This document shows positions 37,509-46,007 of a DNA stretch of 64,000 bases, one piece after another. How positions within the stretch are numbered: position 1 is the first letter of the stretch; each line of letters opens with the position of its first letter. The stretch lies in NCBI RefSeq assembly GCF_030373185.1, contig NZ_JAUCZH010000005.1, positions 62,001-126,000 of the forward strand. Reading direction: 5' to 3'. The stretch is from Tabrizicola sp. GTDB taxonomy: Bacteria > Pseudomonadota > Alphaproteobacteria > Rhodobacterales > Rhodobacteraceae. The notes beneath the pieces are model-generated. The model ran no database searches. It saw only the letters and a program-made list of their open reading frames with translations, and was not told the DNA's origin. The position numbers and the translations under genes were made by a program.

Positions 37509-38012
37509 TCAGGGATGAATGATCAGGCGAGTCTGATAGGTGATGCGGGGCGCGATCCAATGCAGGTCAGGCCGCGACAGGGCAACGCAACCAGCGGTGG
37601 GCGCGCCCGGGCGGCGCCATTGGTGAACAAAGATCGCTGATCCGCGGCCCGGGTCGGCGTGGGGCCAGTTCCAGTCGGTGATCAGGATCAGGTCATACAT
37701 CGGATCGGCCCGGCGCAGGCGTTCGTGGCTGAAACCATGCGGCGCGCGAACCATGAGGTTGTAATCTTCGTCCCTCGGATCATCCGACCACAGGTCGCAG
37801 GGGCCAATTGGCAGCGCCCAGTCGGCGGGGCGGGCCAGCCGGTCGGGCCGATACAGCATGCCGACGATCCGGTGGGTGCCTGCGGGGGTGGCCCCATCGC
37901 CTTCGCGCTTGGCCGCAGGAGCCACGACACCGCCACGGCCCAAGATGCAGGCAAAGCGCCGCCCCATGAACCGCAAGCCCATCCGAGAGACGACCAGATC
38001 TTCCGGCTTCAC
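37509..38012 (-). CDS. L,D-transpeptidase family (YkuD-like) protein
   Basis: The product is 167 aa. The catalytic His and Cys segment reads FVHQWRRPGAPTAGCVALSR, the compact form of the YkuD motif. No signal peptide or membrane anchor is visible, so export would need a non-obvious route, or the activity is cytoplasmic or lost. It overlaps the ribA stop by 4 bases (ATGA), and this odd pairing with a riboflavin gene is worth noting. Confidence 0.82.
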   Translation of the reverse strand: MKPEDLVVSRMGLRFMGRRFACILGRGGVVAPAAKREGDGATPAGTHRIVGMLYRPDRLARPADWALPIGPCDLWSDDPRDEDYNLMVRAPHGFSHERLRRADPMYDLILITDWNWPHADPGRGSAIFVHQWRRPGAPTAGCVALSRPDLHWIAPRITYQTRLIIHP

Positions 38013-39097
38013 AAAAGATGCCCCGATTTCGAGGCCTTGGTTGCCAGATACCCCTCATTCTGGGCGGTATGGCCAACCTTCAGCGGCACCCGTTCGGTGA
38101 CATGCAGGCCGCAGCCTTCCATCATCGCCAGTTTCCTGGGGTTGTTGGTCATAAGCCGAACCGCGGAAAAGCCCATCTTGCGCAGGATTTCCGCGCCGAT
38201 GCGAAAATCACGTTCGTCATCTTCAAACCCAAGGCGGTGGTTGGCTTCCACGGTGTCAAAGCCCTGATCTTGCAGACTGTAGGCCCGCATCTTGTTGGCC
38301 AGTCCGATCCCCCGGCCCTCCTGATTGAGGTAAAGCAGCACCCCGGCCCCTTCTTCGCCCATCTGCTGAAGGGCCGCGCGCAGTTGCGGGCCACAGTCGC
38401 ATTTCAGGCTGCCCAGAACATCGCCGGTGAAACAGGCCGAGTGCAGGCGGGCAAGGACGGGTTTGCTGCGGTCCGGGCGACCGATCTCGATCGCGTAATG
38501 TTCGTCGCCGCCATCATCGGGGCGGAAGATATGGACGCGACCCGCCTCGGACGCGACAAGCGGCACGCGGGCCGATACGACCTCGGCCAAGGGGGAAAGC
38601 GCGGCAAGGGCGGGGGTGATCTCCTCCAGCGTCAACAAGGTCAGGCTGCTTGTGCTGGCCAGCCGCAGCGCGTCCTTCACCGGCACGACCAGTGCCGCGG
38701 GCAGAAGATGCGCCGATTTCGCCAGCGCCAGCGCCGCGCGGTGCAGGTTCGCCGGGCCGTCGCGCAACGATTGCAGTGGCCCCTTCATCGGCAGACGCAG
38801 ATCATCCGCCGGGTCCGCAACCGCCCGCAGCCAGTCAAGCCCCGCGTCGGCAGGAAGCGCGATACGGGCAAGGTCGCCATCATAGGCGCGGGCTTTCAGC
38901 GTTTCGGCCCGCCGCGCGGTGATGGCAAGGACGGGTGATCCAAGCGCGCGGAGGTCTTGCAGGCGGTCGCTGTCCAACGCCTCGACCGCAACGATCAGGG
39001 CCGCGCCGTCAGTGTCGGACAGAACCACAGGCACACCCATGCGCAGATCGCCCCGTACACGGGCAAGACGTTCAGAGATGGTCAGGGTCAGGCTCAT
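38009..39097 (-). CDS. ribA: GTP cyclohydrolase II with an N-terminal RibB-like domain
   Basis: The product is 362 aa from the ATG at 39097, which has AAGGAGAAGG just upstream. The C-terminal 190 residues are GTP cyclohydrolase II: ACFTGDVLGSLKCDCGPQL carries the zinc cysteines, and YLNQEGRGIGLANKMRAY is the catalytic loop. This is the first step of riboflavin synthesis. The N-terminal 160 residues align in position with the DHBP-synthase half of RibBA, but I cannot see its usual acidic active-site motif, so that half is probably not catalytic. Confidence 0.9.
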   Translation of the reverse strand: MSLTLTISERLARVRGDLRMGVPVVLSDTDGAALIVAVEALDSDRLQDLRALGSPVLAITARRAETLKARAYDGDLARIALPADAGLDWLRAVADPADDLRLPMKGPLQSLRDGPANLHRAALALAKSAHLLPAALVVPVKDALRLASTSSLTLLTLEEITPALAALSPLAEVVSARVPLVASEAGRVHIFRPDDGGDEHYAIEIGRPDRSKPVLARLHSACFTGDVLGSLKCDCGPQLRAALQQMGEEGAGVLLYLNQEGRGIGLANKMRAYSLQDQGFDTVEANHRLGFEDDERDFRIGAEILRKMGFSAVRLMTNNPRKLAMMEGCGLHVTERVPLKVGHTAQNEGYLATKASKSGHLL

Positions 39098-39236
39098 GCC
39101 CTTCTCCTTACCCCCGGGGTGGCGAAATTGAAACATTCCCCCGTCAGCTGACACGACCGCGTGAGATTTCCGTCGCAAATCTTGCGTGACGCGTGAACTG
39201 CGCTCACTTCACGGCAGAGCAGCACTGGAGGCACTC

Positions 39237-39923
39237 ATGGCCGGACTACGGAAGATCCTGTTGGTTGACGACGATGATGACCTGCGCGAAGCGCTGAGCG
39301 AGCAACTGGTCATGACCGAAGACTTTGACGTGTTCGAGGCCGGAACCGGTGCCGAAGGCATGGAAAAGACCAAGGCCGGGCTGTTCGATCTGGTGATCCT
39401 TGATGTGGGTCTGCCCGATACTGACGGACGCGAGCTGTGCCGCCGGATGCGCAAAAGCGGGGTGAAATGCCCGATCCTGATGCTGACCGGCCATGACACT
39501 GACAGCGACACCATTCTGGGGCTGGACGCGGGCGCCAATGACTATGTGACCAAGCCGTTCAAGTTCCCGGTCCTTCTGGCCCGCATCCGGGCGCAGTTGC
39601 GCACGCATGAACAGTCGGAAGACGCGATCTTCCAGATGGGGCCATATACCTTCAAGCCTGCCCAGAAGATGCTGATCGACGAAAAGGACAAGAAGATTCG
39701 TCTGACCGAAAAAGAGACCAACATCCTGAAATACCTCTACCGCGCCAGTCAGGGTGTGGTGGCGCGGGATGTCCTTCTGCACGAGGTCTGGGGCTACAAC
39801 GCAGGCGTCACGACCCACACGCTTGAAACCCACATCTACCGTCTGCGCCAGAAGATCGAGCCTGATCCTTCGAACGCACGGATCCTTGTGACTGAAAGCG
39901 GCGGCTACCGTCTGGTTGCCTGA
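39237..39923 (+). CDS. OmpR/PhoB-family response regulator
   Basis: The product is 228 aa from the ATG at 39237 (GGAGG upstream). The receiver domain has the acidic cluster VDDDDD, phosphoacceptor Asp56 in LVILDVGLPDTDG and KPFKFPVLLARIRAQLR. A C-terminal winged helix (VWGYNAGVTTHTLETHIYRL) binds DNA. No histidine kinase is adjacent, so it is an orphan here. Its sequence has the character of CenR, the essential envelope regulator of alphaproteobacteria, but I cannot confirm that. Confidence 0.92.
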   Translation: MAGLRKILLVDDDDDLREALSEQLVMTEDFDVFEAGTGAEGMEKTKAGLFDLVILDVGLPDTDGRELCRRMRKSGVKCPILMLTGHDTDSDTILGLDAGANDYVTKPFKFPVLLARIRAQLRTHEQSEDAIFQMGPYTFKPAQKMLIDEKDKKIRLTEKETNILKYLYRASQGVVARDVLLHEVWGYNAGVTTHTLETHIYRLRQKIEPDPSNARILVTESGGYRLVA

Positions 39924-40165
39924 CTGGCAGGCGGGCCGCATCAGGTGCCGGCGCAGCGCTTCGATCCCGGGTCGAAGCTTTCTGCGTCCCGCTGTTGCGC
40001 GAGTGCCACGGTTTTGTGCGGCTGCCATGCAACAGCCCAGAAATCTTGCGGATTGGGGCTTATTGTTGCCGGATTCGCTTGCTACGTTTTTCGCATGCAC
40101 AGGTTGTGCAACGGGTTCCCCTTGTCGCGTCGGGGTCATGGCGCGGCATCCTCCCTGTTGGACCT
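39924..40165 (+). other. Long spacer before a terminator; possible long 3' UTR or small RNA
   Basis: The 329 bases between the response regulator and the hydrolase contain no open frame that looks coding. A strong terminator lies 240 bases after the regulator stop. A short inverted repeat, CCCC and GGGG around CTTGTCGCGT-type sequence near 40120-40138, and a CCTCCCTG stretch precede it. I see no convincing promoter, only a weak TTATTG-N17-TACGTT. Confidence 0.3.
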
Positions 40166-40192
40166 GGCCGGGCTTCTTGCCCGGCCTCTTTT
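40166..40192 (+). terminator. Intrinsic terminator
   Basis: GGCCGGGC (40166-40173), loop TTCTT, GCCCGGCC (40179-40186), then TCTTTTTT. It terminates either the response-regulator transcript or an independent RNA. Confidence 0.93.
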
Positions 40193-40252
40193 TTCAAGGT
40201 CGAGGGTCGGGTATCGGTCATTGCCGCCCCCTGATAGCTCTGCTACCCAAGC

Positions 40253-41233
40253 ATGATGCGCTATGTCATCGGCCTTCTGACAATCTGCGTCTTCGTCGTG
40301 GGGATCGGGCTTCTTGGCCTGCGTCTTGCCGCCATGCTGCGCGAAATTGCCATTCTGCCTGACCGGATCCCCGAGGCAGGACGCATGGTCGAAACCGGGC
40401 TTGGCCGGATCTACATCGAGGAAAGCGGGCCAGAGGCTGGCCCCGTGGTGCTTTTGGTGCATGGGTCTGTCGGTTGGTCGCGGCTGTGGGGGCCGACGCA
40501 GGCGGCGCTGGCGGCCGAAGGTTACCGGGCCATTGCCTTTGACATGCCGCCGATGGGCTGGTCGTTCCGTGATCCGAAGGCTGATTACAGCCGCCAGACC
40601 CAGGCGCGCCGCCTTCTGGCGCTGGTCTCGGCGCTGGAGGTGAAGCCCGTCGTGGTGGCCCATTCCTTCGGCGCGGGGGCTGCGGCCGAAGCGGCGATGC
40701 TGGACCCGGTGGCCTTTGCCGGGCTGGTGGTCGTGTCGGGTGCCATCGGGCTGGACGGGCGCGAAGGCGGCGATCTGCCCTGGCCCCTTGGCAACCCGTT
40801 CATGCGGGAACTTGCCGTATCGGCCAGTGTGACGAACCCCTATGCCCTGGCCCCGCTGTTGCGGCTGTTTCTGCACCGCAAGGACGCCGCGACGCCCGAA
40901 GTCGTGGCCATGCTGTTGGAGCCGTCGCGGCGGCCCGGCACCACGGCGGCGATTGCCGACTGGCTGCCAAGCCTTCTGGTGCCGTCTGTTGGCGCGCTTT
41001 CCACGCAGCCGCCCGCGTGGGAGGCGCTGACCCTGCCGGTCGCCTTCCTGTGGGGTGATCGTGACACCACGACCCCGCTGGCACAGGGCGAACGGCTGGC
41101 CAGCCTGGCCGCAGCGCCGCTTTCCATTCTGGATGAGGTCGGCCATATTCCGCAGATCGAGGCGCCGGAGGCCTTCCACACCGCCCTGATCGCCGTCCTT
41201 GCCGCGCTGACCAACCCGCCGAACACCCCTTGA
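40253..41233 (+). CDS. Alpha/beta hydrolase, membrane-anchored
   Basis: The product is 326 aa. An N-terminal hydrophobic anchor (YVIGLLTICVFVVGIGLLGL) precedes an alpha/beta-hydrolase fold. The oxyanion segment is VLLVHGSVGWSRLWGP, the nucleophile elbow HSFGAG, and the late acid/His region LWGDRDTTTPL then GHIPQIEAPE. The substrate is unknown. xthA begins 7 bases after its stop, so the two are probably co-transcribed. Confidence 0.9.
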   Translation: MMRYVIGLLTICVFVVGIGLLGLRLAAMLREIAILPDRIPEAGRMVETGLGRIYIEESGPEAGPVVLLVHGSVGWSRLWGPTQAALAAEGYRAIAFDMPPMGWSFRDPKADYSRQTQARRLLALVSALEVKPVVVAHSFGAGAAAEAAMLDPVAFAGLVVVSGAIGLDGREGGDLPWPLGNPFMRELAVSASVTNPYALAPLLRLFLHRKDAATPEVVAMLLEPSRRPGTTAAIADWLPSLLVPSVGALSTQPPAWEALTLPVAFLWGDRDTTTPLAQGERLASLAAAPLSILDEVGHIPQIEAPEAFHTALIAVLAALTNPPNTP

Positions 41234-41240
41234 GAGTCAC

Positions 41241-42029
41241 ATGCCCTTTACCCTTGCCACTTGGAACATCAACTCGGTCCGCCTGCGTGAAGGGCTGGTC
41301 GCGCGCCTGATGGCCGAGGAAAGCCCGGACATCCTGTGTCTTCAGGAATGCAAAAGCCCCGTGGAGAACATTCCGCTTGGCCAGTTTCAGGCGCTTGGCT
41401 ACCGCTACATCGTGGCGCGCGGGCAGAAGGGTTATAACGGTGTCGCGATCCTGTCGAAGCTGCCGCTGATGGACGCAGGCGACAAGGATTTCGCCCAGCT
41501 TGGCCACGCCCGCCACGTCGCGGCGCGGCTGGAAAACGGGGTGACGATCCACAACTGCTATGTCCCTGCCGGGGGTGACATTCCCGACCGCGAACAGAAT
41601 GTGAAATTCGGCCAGAAGCTGGATTACCTGACCGAGATGCGCGACTTCTTCCGCTGGGAACGGCCTGACCGATCCATTCTTGTCGGCGACCTGAACATCG
41701 CCCCTCGGGAAGATGATGTCTGGAACCACAAGGCGCTTTTGAAGATCGTGAGCCACACGCCGATCGAGGTGGAACATTTCGGCGCGGTGATGGAGGCGGG
41801 CGGCTGGCAGGACGTGACCCGCGCCCATATCCCCGATGGCCGGCTTTACAGCTGGTGGAGCTACCGCGCCGCCGACTGGGACGGGGCCGACAAGGGCCGT
41901 CGGCTGGATCACATCTGGGCCACGCCCGACATCATGGGCGCGTCGCACGAAAGCCGCATCCTGCGCCCGGTGCGCGGCTGGGAACAACCCAGCGACCATG
42001 TGCCGGTGTTCGCGACGTTTGATCTTTGA
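41241..42029 (+). CDS. xthA: Exodeoxyribonuclease III
   Basis: The protein is 262 aa. It has the AP-endonuclease fold motifs in order: TWNINSVRLRE, ILCLQECKS, GQKGYNGVAILSK, LVGDLNIAPREDDVWN, RRLDHIWATP and PSDHVPVFATF. It repairs abasic sites and 3' blocks in DNA. It converges on tlpA with a 28-base gap. Confidence 0.96.
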   Translation: MPFTLATWNINSVRLREGLVARLMAEESPDILCLQECKSPVENIPLGQFQALGYRYIVARGQKGYNGVAILSKLPLMDAGDKDFAQLGHARHVAARLENGVTIHNCYVPAGGDIPDREQNVKFGQKLDYLTEMRDFFRWERPDRSILVGDLNIAPREDDVWNHKALLKIVSHTPIEVEHFGAVMEAGGWQDVTRAHIPDGRLYSWWSYRAADWDGADKGRRLDHIWATPDIMGASHESRILRPVRGWEQPSDHVPVFATFDL

Positions 42030-42057
42030 GCAGTCGATTTTCTTCGAAGGAACGTGG

Positions 42058-42612
42058 CTACTGACCCGCTGCCAGCGCCCTTAGCACGGCCTTGGCGCTG
42101 TCGCTGTCCCATTCGGCGTCGCCGATCAGCCGGGCGACTTCCTGGCCTTCAGTGTTCAGGATCACCGTGACCGGCAGCCCCATGACCCCCATCGCGCGGG
42201 CCAGTTCCGACTTTGGGTCGCGCAGGATGGGCAGGTTCTTGATCTCGGCTTCGGCAAAGAAGCGTTCAATCCCCGGAACGGCGTTGCGGCCTGTTGCGAC
42301 CGGGACCACGGCAATCTCGGGCATTGCGGCTTGCAGCCGGTCAAGCGACGGCATCTCGTGGCGGCAGGGCGCGCACCAGGTGGCCCAGAAGTTCAGCACC
42401 ACCCATTTCCCGCGATATTCCACCAGCGACCGGGGCGCATCAGCGGCATCGACCAGCCCGACCTCTGGCACCTGGGCGGGGGACATGTGGATGGCCAGCT
42501 TCTTCATGTCGCCGTCGCGCAAAGCGGCCACATCTGCGGCAACCGCGTTTGCACCAAGCCCGTTTGCACCAAGAAGGAAGGCCGTGTAGAGGACGACCAC
42601 AAGTTTCCGCAC
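42058..42612 (-). CDS. TlpA-type periplasmic thioredoxin-like protein
   Basis: The protein is 184 aa. A signal peptide or anchor ([16 protein letters not shown]) is followed by a thioredoxin fold with [16 protein letters not shown], active-site Cys80 and Cys83, and the cis-Pro in MGLPVTVI. TlpA-like proteins act as periplasmic reductants for cytochrome c or copper-site assembly. Only 26 bases separate its start from the divergent argH start, so the two regulatory regions must overlap the coding ends. Confidence 0.92.
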   Translation of the reverse strand: MRKLVVVLYTAFLLGANGLGANAVAADVAALRDGDMKKLAIHMSPAQVPEVGLVDAADAPRSLVEYRGKWVVLNFWATWCAPCRHEMPSLDRLQAAMPEIAVVPVATGRNAVPGIERFFAEAEIKNLPILRDPKSELARAMGVMGLPVTVILNTEGQEVARLIGDAEWDSDSAKAVLRALAAGQ

Positions 42613-42638
42613 GATATTCCCTCCGAAGGCCAGCCACC

Positions 42639-44042
42639 ATGACCGAACGCCCTGACACCAATTCCGCCAACCAGATGTGGGGCGGGCGTTTTGCCGCTGG
42701 GCCGGACGCGATCATGCAGGCGATCAACGCCTCGATCGGGTTCGACAAGCGGCTTTACGCGCAGGATATCGCAGGCAGCCGGGCCCATGCCGCCATGTTG
42801 GCCGCCACGGGTATCCTGAGCAATAAGGACGCCGAGGCGATCGGGGAAGGGCTTCTCACGGTCTTGTCAGAGATTGAAACCGGAAAGTTCCCGTTCCGGG
42901 TCGAGCTTGAGGACATTCACCTGAACATCGAATCCCGCCTGACCGAGATTGTCGGTGATGCAGGCAAGCGGCTTCATACCGGCCGCAGCCGGAATGATCA
43001 GGTGGCAGTGGATTTCCGGCTTTGGGTCCGGGACCAGTGCGATCAGGCGATTGCGGGGCTAACCGGGTTGATGCAGGCGTTTCTGGCCCAAGCCGAGGCG
43101 GGTGCGGATTGGGTGATGCCGGGCTTCACCCATCTGCAAACCGCCCAGCCGGTGACATGGGGCCACCACATGTTGGCCTATGTCGAGATGTTCGCCCGTG
43201 ACCGATCGCGCTTTGAAGACGCGCGGCGGCGGATGAACGAATGTCCGCTTGGCGCGGCCGCGCTGGCGGGGACCAGCTTTCCCATCGACCGGCACATGAC
43301 GGCGCAGGCGCTGGGCTTTGACCGGCCCACGGCCAACAGCCTTGATTCGGTTTCCGACCGCGACTTCGCGCTGGAGTTCCTTGCCGCCTCCAGTATCTGC
43401 GCCATGCACCTGTCGCGCTTTGCCGAAGAGCTGGTGATCTGGTCTTCAGCACAATTCCGCTTTGTGCGGCTGTCCGACAAATGGACCACCGGCAGCAGCA
43501 TCATGCCGCAGAAGAAGAACCCGGACGCGGCCGAATTGCTGCGCGCCAAGCTGGGGCGGATTCTGGGGGCGACGGTGGCCCTGTTCACCATCATGAAGGG
43601 CCTTGCACTGACCTATTCCAAGGACATGCAGGAAGACAAGGAGCAGGTCTTCGACGCCGCCGACAGCCTGATGCTGGGCCTTGCCGCGATGACCGGCATG
43701 GTCGGTGACATGACCGCCAACCGCGAGGTACTGGCCACCGCTGCCGCAAGCGGGTTTTCCACCGCCACCGATCTTGCCGACTGGCTGGTGCGTGAACTGG
43801 GCCTGCCCTTCCGTGAGGCGCATCATGTCACCGGCACGCTGGTCGCGATGGCCGAAGCCAAGGGCGTCGATCTGCCGGACCTGACGCTGGACCAGATGCA
43901 GACCGTGCATGCCGGGATCCGTGCGGATGTGTTTGCGGTGCTGGGGGTGGAAAACTCGGTCCGCAGCCGCACCTCTTACGGTGGGACCGCGCCTGATCAG
44001 GTGCGCGCGCAGATTGCGCTGTGGGCCGAACGTCTGCCCTGA
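42639..44042 (+). CDS. argH: Argininosuccinate lyase
   Basis: The product is 467 aa from the ATG at 42639; the frame extends upstream but reads through tlpA antisense. The fumarase/aspartase superfamily signature [12 protein letters not shown] is present, with [17 protein letters not shown] near the substrate site. It catalyses the last step of arginine synthesis, splitting argininosuccinate to arginine and fumarate. It opens a plus-strand run through lysA to pheT. Confidence 0.97.
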   Translation: MTERPDTNSANQMWGGRFAAGPDAIMQAINASIGFDKRLYAQDIAGSRAHAAMLAATGILSNKDAEAIGEGLLTVLSEIETGKFPFRVELEDIHLNIESRLTEIVGDAGKRLHTGRSRNDQVAVDFRLWVRDQCDQAIAGLTGLMQAFLAQAEAGADWVMPGFTHLQTAQPVTWGHHMLAYVEMFARDRSRFEDARRRMNECPLGAAALAGTSFPIDRHMTAQALGFDRPTANSLDSVSDRDFALEFLAASSICAMHLSRFAEELVIWSSAQFRFVRLSDKWTTGSSIMPQKKNPDAAELLRAKLGRILGATVALFTIMKGLALTYSKDMQEDKEQVFDAADSLMLGLAAMTGMVGDMTANREVLATAAASGFSTATDLADWLVRELGLPFREAHHVTGTLVAMAEAKGVDLPDLTLDQMQTVHAGIRADVFAVLGVENSVRSRTSYGGTAPDQVRAQIALWAERLP

Positions 44043-44195
44043 CCGGTTAGCCGCAAAGGATATGCCGTGCGCCCCGAAACTCTACGGCGAAGAATTTCGG
44101 GCCATCTCGGCAAGCCAGATGCGGTTTGCCGTACCTTGCCCGGAACGGATGTGGATGCCACAGTCCTTTTCCACTCCTTGCCCCAGAGGTTGCCG

Positions 44196-44345
44196 ATGCC
44201 CTGTCTGACCCTGCCCTTGATCCTTGCCCTGTCGGCCAGCCTTGCCCTTGCCGGATGCGGCGCGGACGGCATGCCGGAGCAACCCGCCCCAAAGCCGGGC
44301 ATCGCGGTTTCAGGCGAGGCGCAGATCGGCGTCGTGTTCAAGTGA
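44196..44345 (+). CDS. Tiny lipoprotein, LptM-like by position
   Basis: The product is 49 aa. AGAGG precedes the ATG at 44196, which opens a lipoprotein signal ending in the lipobox SLALAGCG. Only about 30 mature residues follow, with a Pro-rich stretch (MPEQPAPKPG). In many Proteobacteria a tiny lipoprotein (LptM, formerly YifL) lies just upstream of lysA or dapF and helps LptD mature. The position and size match, but the CGxKGPLYLP signature is not present. Its stop overlaps the GTG of the next gene. Confidence 0.75.
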   Translation: MPCLTLPLILALSASLALAGCGADGMPEQPAPKPGIAVSGEAQIGVVFK

Positions 44346-44659
44346 CCCCGCTGCGGCTGGCCTACCTTGCCCTTGCGATCTGGGGCGCGGTGCATCCGAT
44401 GTATTGGTTTGTCACCTACATGCGCGAAACCGGGACTGGGCTTGGGGGGTTGATTGACGCGTGGTATGTCAACGCCTCGACCACCGGGCTGACATGGGAT
44501 CTGACGATTGCGGCCATCGCGTTGACGGTCTGGGTGCTGGCCGAATCCATCTCGCGCCGGGCCTGGTGGCATCTGGTGGCGATCCCGGCCACCTACTGCA
44601 TCGGCGTCAGCTGCGGTTTGCCGCTCTATCTGTTCCTGCGGTCGCGCCCCAAGGGGTGA
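44342..44659 (+). CDS. DUF2834 membrane protein
   Basis: The product is 105 aa from a GTG at 44342 that overlaps the lipoprotein stop (GTGA). Three hydrophobic segments are visible: YLALAIWGAVHPMYWFVTYM, DLTIAAIALTVWVLAE and a last one ending ISVGLPLYLFL-like. The layout and the WDLTIAAIA core fit DUF2834, a family of unknown function. It lies 54 bases before lysA. Confidence 0.82.
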   Translation: MTPLRLAYLALAIWGAVHPMYWFVTYMRETGTGLGGLIDAWYVNASTTGLTWDLTIAAIALTVWVLAESISRRAWWHLVAIPATYCIGVSCGLPLYLFLRSRPKG

Positions 44660-44713
44660 ATTGCGAAGCCCGCCGCGTCTGCTATACGCGGCAAGGGTAT
44701 ATGGGGCGGAGCA

Positions 44714-45979
44714 ATGGACCATTTTCTTTACAAGAGCGGCACCCTGCACGCCGAGGATGTGGCGATCAGCGATATCGCGGCCTCGGTTGGCACGCCGTTC
44801 TACGTCTATTCCACCGCCACGCTGACCCGCCACTATCACCTGTTTTCCGAGGCGCTCAGCCCGCTGCCGCATCTGGTCTGCTTCGCGATCAAGTCGCTGT
44901 CCAATGTCGCGGTGCTGAAGGTGCTGGGCAATCTGGGTGCCGGGATGGATGTGGTTTCCGCCGGCGAATACCTGCGCGCCAAGGCGGCGGGGGTGCCGGG
45001 TGACCGGATCGTGTTTTCCGGTGTCGGCAAGACGCGCGAGGAAATGCGCCTGGCCCTGACCGGAGGCATCCGTCAGTTCAACGTGGAATCAGAGCCCGAG
45101 ATGCGGGCGCTGTCCGAAGTGGCGGTCAGCCTTGGCGTCACCGCGCCCATCACCATCCGCGTCAACCCGGACGTGGACGCGAAGACCCATGAAAAGATCG
45201 CGACGGGCAAGAAGGAAAACAAGTTCGGCATCCCCATCGCCCGCGCGTCCGAGGTTTATGCCGAAGCTGCCCGCCTGCCGGGGCTTCAGGTCATCGGGAT
45301 CGATGTCCACATCGGCAGCCAGTTGACGGAACTTGAACCGTTCGAACAGGCCTACCTCAAGGTTGCCGACCTGACCCGCCGTTTGCGGTCCGAGGGCCAT
45401 ACGATCACCCGGCTTGATCTGGGCGGCGGGCTTGGCATCCCCTATGCCCGGTCGAATGAAGCCCCGCCCCTGCCCACCGACTACGGTGCGCTGATCAAGC
45501 GCACGGTCGGCGATCTGGGTTGCGAGATCGAGATCGAACCGGGCCGCCTGATCAGTGGGAACGCGGGCATCCTTGTCTCCAAGGTCATCTACATAAAGAA
45601 CGGCGAAGGCCGCGATTTCCTGATCCTCGACGCCGCGATGAACGACCTTGTCCGCCCGTCGATGTATGGCGCGCATCATGACATCATCCCGGTGGCTGAA
45701 CCCCCGGTGGCAGCCCCCACGCAGGAATTCGACGTGGTTGGCCCGGTTTGCGAAACTGGCGACACTTTCGCCAAGGGCCGCGATCTGCCCTTGGTGGCCG
45801 AGGGCGATCTGGTCGCCTTCCGCAGCGCCGGGGCTTATGGCGCGGTGATGGCGTCGGAATACAACACCCGGCCCCTGATCCCCGAAGTTCTGGTCAGCGG
45901 GGATCACTTCGCCGTCATTCGGGCCAGACCAACCTTTGACGAAATCCTCAACCGCGATACCATACCCGAGTGGCTGTGA
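44714..45979 (+). CDS. lysA: Diaminopimelate decarboxylase
   Basis: The product is 421 aa. The alanine-racemase-like barrel has CFAIKSLSNVAVLK with the PLP Lys, and IDVHIGSQLTELEPF. GGGLGIPY and EPGRLISGNAGILVSKV form the phosphate and substrate region, and the C-terminal PVCETGDTFAKGRDLP supplies the subunit-crossing Cys. It makes lysine from meso-diaminopimelate, the last step of the pathway. Confidence 0.97.
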   Translation: MDHFLYKSGTLHAEDVAISDIAASVGTPFYVYSTATLTRHYHLFSEALSPLPHLVCFAIKSLSNVAVLKVLGNLGAGMDVVSAGEYLRAKAAGVPGDRIVFSGVGKTREEMRLALTGGIRQFNVESEPEMRALSEVAVSLGVTAPITIRVNPDVDAKTHEKIATGKKENKFGIPIARASEVYAEAARLPGLQVIGIDVHIGSQLTELEPFEQAYLKVADLTRRLRSEGHTITRLDLGGGLGIPYARSNEAPPLPTDYGALIKRTVGDLGCEIEIEPGRLISGNAGILVSKVIYIKNGEGRDFLILDAAMNDLVRPSMYGAHHDIIPVAEPPVAAPTQEFDVVGPVCETGDTFAKGRDLPLVAEGDLVAFRSAGAYGAVMASEYNTRPLIPEVLVSGDHFAVIRARPTFDEILNRDTIPEWL

Positions 45980-46007
45980 CGCGCCGTCCGGTCCCAAGGC
46001 AGGTTAC

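Noticed and set aside
36036-37640. Plus-strand open frame of 534 aa over the amylosucrase
   Set aside because: Antisense shadow; the amylosucrase on the other strand has all catalytic motifs.
40253-42029. Treating the response regulator and hydrolase-xthA as one operon
   Set aside because: A strong terminator at 40166-40192 separates them.
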